Shown piece after piece: positions 7,603 to 13,446 of a DNA stretch of 18,305 nucleotides (position 1 is the first letter of the stretch; each line of letters opens with the position of its first letter). This stretch comes from Granulicella sp. (lineage in GTDB: Bacteria; Acidobacteriota; Terriglobia; Terriglobales; Acidobacteriaceae): assembly GCA_003133205.1 (NCBI GenBank), contig PKWK01000388.1:1-18305 (forward strand), written 5' to 3'. The position numbers were made by a program, and so were the translations under genes. The notes under the pieces are model-generated. The model saw only the letters and a list, made by a program, of their open reading frames with translations, was not told where the DNA came from and searched no databases.

Positions 7603-8442
7603 ATGGCCCCCAAAATGCAGTATTTTCAGGCATTTATCTGCTTTGGGCGCAGCTTGCCTCAAGAGGTGAGGGTAGGATTTTGCGTTGTGCTGTTTGCAGG
7701 ACTGGTGACAACCCCGCTCGTGGCTCAGTCGTTCGTCAACGGCGGCTTTGAAGACGGCAATCTCAACGGATGGACCCAGGGAGGCGGCTCTTGGTACGGC
7801 GGATGGCCCATGGATCCTCAAAGCTATCTGCCGGGCGGTTCGAATTACGGTAACTACACCAACAACACCATCGTCGTCAGCCCGAGCATCGACCCTATCA
7901 GCGGCCTCAACACCGTTTACAACGGCAACTACGCCGTCAGGGTCAACGACTCCTACAACGACTACTCCGTTTCAGTCATCAGCCAGACCGTGGCGAACTA
8001 CTCGGATCCCAACATCTTCTTCGCGTGGGCGGCCGACCTGCAGGGTTCCCATGGCCTTACCGACTCAGATAACTTCACCCTCCAACTCATCGACAACACC
8101 ACAGGGACCCAGCTCTACGGCGTCTCTTACAGTTCAGCGTCGGCCGCAGGTACCTCGCTGTTTACCTATGACCCGAGCGGCTGGTACTACACTCCCTGGC
8201 AGGTGGAAAGCCTCGACGTCTCGGCCGACGAGGGCGACACGTTTACCTTGACTCTTCTGGGCTCCGATTGCCCGTACGGCGGACATGCCGGCTACGTCTA
8301 CCTCGACGGCTTCGGCGCCGCTCCTCCGGTGGAGGGTCCAGCGACCACCCCCGAGCCGTCCTCGCTGCTCCTGCTGGGCTCTGGTGCACTCTTCATGGTT
8401 ACCAGAATCAGGGCAAAACTGGCCCGCCCAAGCGCAGCATAG
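7603..8442 (+). CDS. Secreted PEP-CTERM sorting-domain protein
   Basis: A 279-residue exported protein that ends in a PEP-CTERM anchor. Seen: an N-terminal hydrophobic segment at about 24-41 cut near LVA-Q; an immediate SFVNGGFEDGNLNGWTQGGG opening, typical of beta-sandwich carbohydrate-binding-like domains in PEP-CTERM proteins; an Asp/Asn/Gly/Tyr-rich body; and at the C-terminus TPEPSS (PEP at 250-252), a Leu-rich membrane span and the basic R-x-R-x-K tail. PEP-CTERM proteins are normally cut and transferred by an exosortase (EpsH/XrtA type), often with exopolysaccharide production. No exosortase or polysaccharide gene is in the window, so it is an orphan target. The start is uncertain: ATG 7603 is used, ATG 7615 is possible, and GTG 7666 would give the most typical signal peptide. 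It sits 258 bases after the deaminase gene, so probably has its own promoter. Confidence 0.85.
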   Translation: MAPKMQYFQAFICFGRSLPQEVRVGFCVVLFAGLVTTPLVAQSFVNGGFEDGNLNGWTQGGGSWYGGWPMDPQSYLPGGSNYGNYTNNTIVVSPSIDPISGLNTVYNGNYAVRVNDSYNDYSVSVISQTVANYSDPNIFFAWAADLQGSHGLTDSDNFTLQLIDNTTGTQLYGVSYSSASAAGTSLFTYDPSGWYYTPWQVESLDVSADEGDTFTLTLLGSDCPYGGHAGYVYLDGFGAAPPVEGPATTPEPSSLLLLGSGALFMVTRIRAKLARPSAA

Positions 8443-8545
8443 ATTCGCCTGCTGGTGCAGTAGAACCAAGCCAAAACTCGGCTCCTGACGCTCGCGAATC
8501 GCTGCCGGGCAGGAAGAGCGGAGGCCAAGCAACAGAGCAGGCGAT

Positions 8546-8583
8546 AGCGTCCCCACATTTCACCTCCGAGATGTGGGGACGCT
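8546..8583. repeat. Perfect 13-bp inverted repeat (hairpin)
   Basis: AGCGTCCCCACAT at 8546-8558 is exactly complementary to ATGTGGGGACGCT at 8571-8583, with a 12-base loop. It lies 104 bases past the PEP-CTERM stop and 23 bases before the PAP2 remnant. No T-run follows on either strand, so it is a poor rho-independent terminator; it could be a 3'-end stabiliser, a dispersed REP-like palindrome, or a recombination site linked to the gene fragment beside it. Confidence 0.7.
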
Positions 8584-8605
8584 TGTCTCAGCGTCGGCAA
8601 TACCT

Positions 8606-8700
8606 CTAGCCCCTCGCTCTGAACCGCCGCAAATACCAGTCCGCAGCCACCACCGTGCTCAACCACACCGCCCCCACAAAATACCCGGCCGCCACATCGC
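8606..8700 (-). pseudogene. Fragment of PAP2 phosphatase gene (C-terminal end only)
   Basis: On the minus strand this stretch encodes DVAAGYFVGAVWLSTVV-AADWYLRRFRARG and then TAG. That is the C-terminal part of the intact PAP2 phosphatase at 13432-14127. At DNA level 8621-8700 matches 13474-13553 in 78 of 80 positions without gaps; the only differences are two close bases at 8645-8646. Identity ends abruptly on both sides, and none of the catalytic PAP2 motifs is present. It is therefore a duplicated gene scrap rather than a working gene. The frame stays open upstream to 8926 in unrelated sequence, which I do not consider coding. Confidence 0.85.
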
Positions 8701-9205
8701 GCGCATCGAGCAATACCGCTGAGTTAGTTCCAGCTGTCCAGTGATCATTTTTGAGCACATTTTTCCCCTTAACTTTGCAAAGAACTGCACAATGGAAAAC
8801 CGAGCTGCGTAAGACCCCAGTAACCATCGGCAAACGCTTTGGCACATCAATTGCTCGCATGTCCGACGTCAGAAGTCTCACGACTTCGACATGGGCTCCT
8901 AGCCGCCTGCGCGTTGAAGGGTTCACGCAAAGCAGGGATGACAGCCATTCCTTGAATGGGCTTCACGTACGATTGGACTTATATTGCGGCTTATATGAAG
9001 TAAATTTGCCGCCTTGCATCGCTTCCTCTCTTTGTGCTGGTTTCTTCAGTCTTAGTTGAAGCCCTAAATCGAACAGATCGGTAACGCCCCTCCCGTGCGC
9101 CTTGCGTTAAGGAATACGGTTTCGGTGCGTTAAATTGTCCAGCGCGCAGCCATCAATTGCTGCGTCAACGGTCGCGCTCGTCCACGAAACCATATGGAGT
9201 CAAAG

Positions 9206-10924
9206 ATGAATAAGATCATTTGCACTATTGTTACTGCTTCGGTTCTACTTGGCGGCGCTGCCTATGGCCAGAACAAGTCCACAACAACTCATGACAAACA
9301 GCCGCTGCGTGATAGCCAGATGGATAAGGTCACTGCTGCCGGCGAAGAGAACTCAGCAATTGCGGCTAATAATTCCGTCGTCAACGAAAACAACGCAGGC
9401 ACGGTGAATCTCTCTGGAACCGCGCTCATGGGCTCCAAGGGCGTCGACATCGTGAACTCGTCTGACTCACTTGTGGGCAATGGCGTCAACATCTACGACA
9501 GCAGCGCGTTGAGCAATGCCTCAACCACCGGAACCGAGGTGAAGCAGACCAACTCAATCGACCAGACTAGCGGATCGACAGCCACCCTCACGGGTTACTC
9601 GCGAGGGCAGAACAGCCAGCTGACCGTCAACAAGAGCTCGGATGTGACCAAGACCGAGTCTTCGTCGCACAACATCAACTCTTCGCTGAACCACTCGACG
9701 ACCGACGCCTCTACGTTCGCCGACAACAGCTCCAAGATGCACAGCTCTTCGATCACCGCCAGCTCCACCAGCAACAAGGCGCAGCAGGCAGGCGCGCAAT
9801 CGCAGTCGTCGGCGACAGAGTCGTCATCGGCCTCTGCCAGCTCCAACAACTCCAGCGCGACAACCAATGTTTTTGCAGCGAACGCTGCAAAGAACAGCGC
9901 GACCACCAACAATGCAGCCGCAAACTCCAGCAAGTCGAGTGGGACGACCAATGCCTTCTCAACCAGCGGAGCCATTACGGCGGGCAGCACTCAGACGGCC
10001 GCTGGGACCCTGAGCGCTTCGGCGAACAAGGCCAACTCGCATAACAACACGTCTACCTCTGGTTCGACTGCAAACCTTGCCGCAGCCGGCGCCAAGGGCA
10101 CCGCGAACACGTATGGTAACTCCACAGACACCAACACCTCTTCGGGTGGCGGAAGCAGCTCGAGCGGCGTAGGAACTGCGGCGAACAACACCACAGCGTC
10201 CGACGGCGCAGTGGCAGCCAACTCTACGTCGAACTCCTCCAACACCAGTGCAGGCTCCAACAGTGGCGCAGCTTCGCTGAACGCCAGCCTGAACCTGTCC
10301 TCCAACAAGAGCTTGGCTGCAAACACAGCCACTAGCGATAACTTCGCAACCCAGAATGCGGCGTCTCAGGCTGCCAGCGACAACTTCGCCACCAGCAAGT
10401 CGTCGTCTCAGTCTGTAGCGGATAACTTCGCAACCAACGCTTCTTCCGCCAAAGCTGCACAGGAAGCGCAGTCAGCTTCTGCGCAGAAGTCGTCGTCCTG
10501 GGGTGAGTCTTCGAGCAGCTCGAACAGCAATAACCTCGCCACTACCGATAACTCTGCTTCGACAAACTCCGTGAGCAAGTCGGACAACTTCGCCACCAGC
10601 ACGGTCGCAACCCTCGTGGCCAGCGACACGCAGTCGAAGTCCAGCACCTCGGTCAAGAACACCTCCGTGACGAAGGACATCCAGGGCGCGGTCAGCTTCG
10701 ACTCAGCCTCGGCGAAGAACATCGCCGTCGATGGATCGACCGTCAACGACACCAATAACTACAGCGTAATTCTGGCCGGCTCTGCCGAACAGAATGCAAC
10801 CGCGCTGAATATCGTAAACTCGGCCGGCGGCATGGTTGCCAATGGGCTGAACATAGCCCACACGACAAACCTCACCACAATGCCAACCCTTACCCAGGTC
10901 AACACCATCTCGCAGGTTCGCTAA
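9206..10924 (+). CDS. Large secreted Ser/Ala/Asn-rich repeat protein, candidate Fap-like fibre subunit
   Basis: A 572-residue exported low-complexity protein, first gene of a four-gene operon. Parts in order: signal peptide 1-21 (MNKIICTIVTASVLLGG, cut near YG-Q); a leader-like PLRDSQMDKVTAAG at 33-46; module 1 at 58-120; a Ser/Ala/Asn/Thr linker at about 125-500, including three tandem 14-residue SDNFAT repeats; module 2 at 513-572. The modules share VN-x-x-N, L-x-G, a (D/N)IVNS box, V-x-NG-x-NI and Q-x-N-(S/T)-I-(D/S)-Q. No residue after the signal is Cys. Two related Asn/Gln-bearing modules joined by a low-complexity linker is the layout of FapB/FapC amyloid subunits. The ATG at 9206 is preferred over 9194 because GGAG lies 6 bases before it. 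Similarity to FapC is architectural; adhesin or matrix protein is the alternative. Confidence 0.75.
   Translation: MNKIICTIVTASVLLGGAAYGQNKSTTTHDKQPLRDSQMDKVTAAGEENSAIAANNSVVNENNAGTVNLSGTALMGSKGVDIVNSSDSLVGNGVNIYDSSALSNASTTGTEVKQTNSIDQTSGSTATLTGYSRGQNSQLTVNKSSDVTKTESSSHNINSSLNHSTTDASTFADNSSKMHSSSITASSTSNKAQQAGAQSQSSATESSSASASSNNSSATTNVFAANAAKNSATTNNAAANSSKSSGTTNAFSTSGAITAGSTQTAAGTLSASANKANSHNNTSTSGSTANLAAAGAKGTANTYGNSTDTNTSSGGGSSSSGVGTAANNTTASDGAVAANSTSNSSNTSAGSNSGAASLNASLNLSSNKSLAANTATSDNFATQNAASQAASDNFATSKSSSQSVADNFATNASSAKAAQEAQSASAQKSSSWGESSSSSNSNNLATTDNSASTNSVSKSDNFATSTVATLVASDTQSKSSTSVKNTSVTKDIQGAVSFDSASAKNIAVDGSTVNDTNNYSVILAGSAEQNATALNIVNSAGGMVANGLNIAHTTNLTTMPTLTQVNTISQVR
9377..9565 (+). 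repeat. Module 1 (N-terminal copy) of fibre-candidate protein
   Basis: Encodes residues 58-120 of the large secreted protein. It aligns by eye with module 2 at 10742-10921: VNENN/VNDTN, VNLSG/VILAG, VDIVNSS/LNIVNSA, VGNGVNI/VANGLNI and VKQTNSIDQ/LTQVNTISQ. The DNA has diverged, so this is an old internal protein duplication, not a recent nucleotide repeat. Confidence 0.7.
10334..10459 (+). repeat. Three tandem 42-bp repeats (SDNFAT units)
   Basis: Three consecutive 42-base units begin at 10334, 10376 and 10418 and encode SDNFATQNAASQAA, SDNFATSKSSSQSV and ADNFATNASSAKAA. A further isolated SDNFATS occurs at 10580. The core GA(T/C)AACTTCGC(A/C)ACC is nearly constant while the other codons have drifted. 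It lies in the linker of the large secreted protein; in-frame repeats of this kind can change in number and so alter linker length. Confidence 0.85.
10742..10921 (+). repeat. Module 2 (C-terminal copy) of fibre-candidate protein
   Basis: Encodes the last 60 residues (513-572) of the large secreted protein, ending directly in TISQVR and the stop codon. It matches module 1 along its length and also the C-terminal Asn-rich part of the small protein encoded next (GGAQQ...LININAVNSN...TITQTN). The repeated Gln/Asn at regular spacing fits a stacked beta-arch or amyloid repeat; that structural reading is inference. Confidence 0.7.
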
Positions 10925-10932
10925 AGATGGCA

Positions 10933-10967
10933 GCAGGCGGGCTCTCCAACCAGGGAGCCCCGCCTGC
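10933..10967 (+). terminator. Intra-operon hairpin with T-rich tail (attenuator candidate)
   Basis: GCAGGCGGGCTC at 10933-10944 pairs with GAGCCCCGCCTGC at 10955-10967, a 12-bp GC-rich stem with one bulged C. It can extend inward by two pairs to a loop of about six bases, and is followed by GCTTCTCTTTGTTTC. It begins 9 bases after the stop of the large secreted protein gene and ends 26 bases before the next start. This is the form of a partial rho-independent terminator or an mRNA-stabilising hairpin. Either would leave the first gene expressed well above the three downstream genes. Confidence 0.7.
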
Positions 10968-10993
10968 GCTTCTCTTTGTTTCAAGGAGGATTT

Positions 10994-11404
10994 ATGCGTC
11001 GTCTTTTCGTAATTGCGAGTCTTGCGTTGTTGATGCAGGCAGGCATGGCCCAAACGGCAGTCCGACATAAACCCCAACCGTTGAACGATGCGGCTATGGA
11101 TCGAGTGACGGCAGGGAAAATGACTGCGGGGATATCGGATGGAGTCATAAAGTTTCAAGGATCAGTGCCAACCAAGAATGGGCTGGTTACAGGTGCCGGC
11201 ACGCTGGCGGTAATGACCGGACCGCTGGCCGGGACCACCCAGAACCAGAGCACGCTGACGTTAAACGGCGGAGCACAGCAGAGCCTGTCCTCGCTGATCA
11301 ACATCAACGCCGTTAACTCCAACGTCAATGTGCTGCTGAACCTCAACGTCAATATCAATTCGACAGTCGGGACCATCACGCAAACCAATCTGGGAAAACA
11401 CTGA
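10994..11404 (+). CDS. Small secreted Asn-rich protein with leader-like motif, candidate minor fibre subunit
   Basis: A 136-residue exported protein of no named family that I recognise. Parts: signal peptide 1-19 (cut near GMA-Q); QPLNDAAMDRVTAG at 28-41, in which Leu30, Met35 and Val38 fall at -12, -7 and -4 relative to a cut after Ala40-Gly41, the spacing of double-glycine leaders; a Gly/Thr-rich middle; and an Asn-rich end at 84-136 (LININAVNSNVNVLL then TITQTN) that resembles the terminal modules of the large protein upstream. The start at ATG 10994 is fixed by AAGGAGG four bases upstream. Its stop TGA shares one base with the ATG of the C39 peptidase gene (TGATG), which implies translational coupling. 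By position and shared module it may be the nucleator or minor subunit, comparable to FapB or FapE. Confidence 0.75.
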   Translation: MRRLFVIASLALLMQAGMAQTAVRHKPQPLNDAAMDRVTAGKMTAGISDGVIKFQGSVPTKNGLVTGAGTLAVMTGPLAGTTQNQSTLTLNGGAQQSLSSLININAVNSNVNVLLNLNVNINSTVGTITQTNLGKH

Positions 11405-12078
11405 TGAACTGGCATAAGCGAATCCTTGCTGTTGCGTTGGTGATCGGATGGGCCGGCGTACCCGCACTCGCCCAGAATTCGCCAGACGCGGCGACGCAGG
11501 GAGGAAAGAAAATCCGCACCCTGAAGGAGATTCGCGGCGAGGGCGTAGTGCGGCAGCGCTGGGATATGAGCTGCGGCGCCGCAGCACTGAGCACCGTGCT
11601 GACCTACGACTTCAAGGACCCAACGCCGGAGACCGCAATCGTCGTATGGATCCTGCATCGAGTCGATCCGATCAGGGTCCGTGCCCGCGGCGGATTCTCC
11701 TTGCTCGACCTCAAACACTTCGCCGAGGCGCGGGGATATCACGCCGAGGGCTTTAGCGGCATGACGATCGAAGACCTGGAGCAAGAAAAGACCTCGGTCA
11801 TTACGCCGATACGAGCCAAGGGCGTCGATCACTTTGTGGTAGTGAAGGGCATCGTCGCGGGCCACGTGGTCCTCGCCGATCCCGCCTTCGGCAATATGAC
11901 CATGCGCGTCGACCAGTTTCAGAAACTGTGGAAGAACGGCATCGCGTTCACTGTTCATCCGCCCGACGAACGAATGATTGGGGAAAGGAGCCTTTCGATC
12001 GCATCCCAACTGGTTCCCGACGAGACGGTGATTACGCGCAAAATCGGGGTCACGGCCCCCAGCAATTATTTGTACTGA
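11404..12078 (+). CDS. Exported C39 family (double-glycine) cysteine peptidase, FapD-like
   Basis: A 224-residue freestanding C39 peptidase. Seen: signal peptide 1-23 (cut near ALA-Q), so it should act in the periplasm rather than on an ABC transporter; the catalytic block RQRWDMSCGAAALSTVLTY with oxyanion Gln51 and nucleophile Cys57; VDHFVVVKG with His143; and LADPAFG with Asp159. All residues of the C39 triad are therefore present. The domain is about the usual length, with a C-terminal extension after 165. C39 enzymes cut after double-glycine-type leaders; in Fap systems the C39 protein FapD is required for fibre secretion. Both upstream genes encode exported proteins with leader-like VTA(A)G segments, which are the obvious substrates. 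Start overlaps the preceding stop by one base. It lacks any ABC or membrane domain. Confidence 0.88.
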   Translation: MNWHKRILAVALVIGWAGVPALAQNSPDAATQGGKKIRTLKEIRGEGVVRQRWDMSCGAAALSTVLTYDFKDPTPETAIVVWILHRVDPIRVRARGGFSLLDLKHFAEARGYHAEGFSGMTIEDLEQEKTSVITPIRAKGVDHFVVVKGIVAGHVVLADPAFGNMTMRVDQFQKLWKNGIAFTVHPPDERMIGERSLSIASQLVPDETVITRKIGVTAPSNYLY

Positions 12079-12096
12079 GAGGAAAGGCGAGACCCG

Positions 12097-13368
12097 ATGT
12101 TGCGGCGAGTATTGTTAGGAAGCGTTCTGACCCTTTTGGTCTTGATTGGAAGCATGGAAGCGCAGCAGACGCCGGCTACCGGAAACGCACAGCCACAGGC
12201 GAAGGATCCGGTCGATGTAAAGCTGCAGGAGGCGCTCCGGGAACGGGACGCGATCATCCGCAACCTGCTCGAGCGAGTCAGCGAGCTGGAGCGGAAAGTT
12301 AATGGAGGATTTACCAACGCTGCCAGGATCGACGAGAAGCCCGTGATAGCCGAATCAGCGAGCAGTCGAGCCACCAGCGCTGTAACGTCGACCAACAGTG
12401 TCGTCTCGACCGTGACCTACGACGCGACGGAGCGCCAGGCGACCGAGGCGCTCGACCAGGCCTTGATTGTGCGCGGCGGACTCCTGTTGCCGTCGGGAAC
12501 GCTGGAGATCGACAACACCACCTCGTATTTCAGCTCGTCTTCTGATCACCTCTCCATCAATGGCTTCGCCTTGCTGCCGGTGCTGGTTGTCGGCGATATC
12601 GCATCGCAGCGCCTGCGCGCGGACTTCCTGTTGCCGTCCTTCACCGCCAGGCTCGGACTGCCGCATAAGTTTCAAATGGACTTCGTCGTTCCCTATGGCT
12701 ACGAATCCATACGAACCGTGGATGCGACCAACGCGCAGACGTCTGCGAGCAGTTTTGGACTGGGAGACATTTCGGCTGGCATCTACCGTCAACTCACCAC
12801 CGAACATGGACACCTGCCGGACATGCTCGCGAACGTTCGTTTCAAATCGACAACCGGCAAAGACTCCTTCAGCCTCACCAGCAGTGAAGTCGCCCTCGGA
12901 ACAGGATTCAACGCCATCCAGGGAAATCTCACGCTGGCGAAGTCGAGCGACCCGGTGGTCTTCTTCGGGAATCTTTCCTACACCCACACTCTACCGGCCA
13001 ACCACACGGTCCCCGCGGGCGATCCCGAAAATCCAGATGCGAAGACCGTAGGGTACTTTACTCCGGGGGATGCCACAGGGTTTCAGCTTGGATCGATCCT
13101 TGCGCTCAATCCGGACGTCTCGATGACCGTGGGCTGGGACCAGCGGTTCACGCGCGCCACCCAATTAAACGGACAGGACGTTCCAGCGTCGTACCTCGTC
13201 GAAGGCACGCTTCGCCTGGGCACCAGCTACATGTACGCCCCCGGTAAGACCGTCGATCTCAGCTTCGGCGTAGGACTCACTCCAGATACGCCGAACCTGC
13301 AGTTCTCCGTAGGCGTGCCGTTCCGCATGAAACTCTGGGGGCCGAGACCGCAAAAGCTCACAAAGTAA
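12097..13368 (+). CDS. Outer-membrane beta-barrel with N-terminal coiled coil, FapF-like secretor
   Basis: A 423-residue exported protein, last gene of the operon. Parts: signal peptide about 1-22 (cut near MEA-Q); a coiled coil at about 41-68 with hydrophobic residues at heptad spacing (Leu47, Ile54, Leu57, Val61, Leu64, Val68); a Ser/Thr/Val linker 70-115; then a beta-barrel from about 120 beginning ALIVRGGLLLPSGTLEI and continuing with alternating strands to FSVGVPFRMKLW. The barrel resembles the 'transporter'/phenol-degradation-type (MetA_deg-like) porins. FapF of Pseudomonas has exactly this order: coiled coil, linker or plug, and a 12-strand barrel through which fibre subunits are secreted. 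The gene begins 18 bases after the C39 stop, behind an AGAGGAAAGG ribosome-binding region. An uptake porin is the alternative, but the C39 neighbour argues for secretion. Confidence 0.8.
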   Translation: MLRRVLLGSVLTLLVLIGSMEAQQTPATGNAQPQAKDPVDVKLQEALRERDAIIRNLLERVSELERKVNGGFTNAARIDEKPVIAESASSRATSAVTSTNSVVSTVTYDATERQATEALDQALIVRGGLLLPSGTLEIDNTTSYFSSSSDHLSINGFALLPVLVVGDIASQRLRADFLLPSFTARLGLPHKFQMDFVVPYGYESIRTVDATNAQTSASSFGLGDISAGIYRQLTTEHGHLPDMLANVRFKSTTGKDSFSLTSSEVALGTGFNAIQGNLTLAKSSDPVVFFGNLSYTHTLPANHTVPAGDPENPDAKTVGYFTPGDATGFQLGSILALNPDVSMTVGWDQRFTRATQLNGQDVPASYLVEGTLRLGTSYMYAPGKTVDLSFGVGLTPDTPNLQFSVGVPFRMKLWGPRPQKLTK

Positions 13369-13382
13369 AGGAAGAGCCCTCC

Positions 13383-13446
13383 GCGGGTGGCCCACCCACA
13401 CCCCGTCCTGGGCGCCCATCCAGGCCCAGCCTCATCGCGCATGGGT
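13383..13446. repeat. Dispersed intergenic repeat, copy A
   Basis: Between the convergent barrel and PAP2 genes, running into the PAP2 3' end. It shares GCGGGTGGCCCA (13383-13394) with 17915-17926, and GCCTCATCGCGCATGGGT (13429-13446) with 17812-17829. The PAP2 stop codon lies within the shared 18-mer, so the repeat supplies the last few codons. Similar GGGTGGCC/GCGCATGGG sequences are familiar between genes of Terriglobia. Confidence 0.6.

Larger units (their letters stand above)
8443..9205. other. 763-base intergenic region with hairpin and gene remnant
   Basis: No complete gene is supported here. From left to right it holds a perfect 13-bp inverted repeat (8546-8583), an 80-bp copy of the 3' end of the PAP2 phosphatase gene (8621-8700), a 15-base match to the last codons of the deaminase gene (8706-8720), a stretch richer in A and T at about 8740-9060, and two direct TGCGTTAA copies (9103-9110 and 9126-9133) ahead of the fibre operon. 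The operon promoter should lie in the last 200 bases, but I could not fix its -10 and -35. A 102-residue open frame at 8751-9059 shows no family features and no ribosome binding site. Confidence 0.6.

Noticed and set aside
8751..9059. 102-residue plus-strand open frame in the long intergenic region
   Set aside because: No ribosome binding site, no signal or domain motif and irregular codon use; it partly overlaps the gene-scrap region in the opposite sense.
9206..10924. Reading the large Ser/Asn-rich protein as a curli (CsgA) or ice-nucleation protein
   Set aside because: The curlin repeat with its regular Gln/Asn spacing every 22-23 residues and the ice-nucleation octapeptide are absent, and no csgEFG-type genes are present.
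11155..12009. 284-residue minus-strand open frame opposite the C39 peptidase
   Set aside because: No family features, whereas the plus-strand frame has a signal peptide, the C39 catalytic triad and coupled start and stop signals.
11404..12078. C39 gene as part of a bacteriocin ABC exporter
   Set aside because: The protein ends after the peptidase domain, has its own signal peptide, and no ATPase or membrane-spanning domain is encoded in the window.
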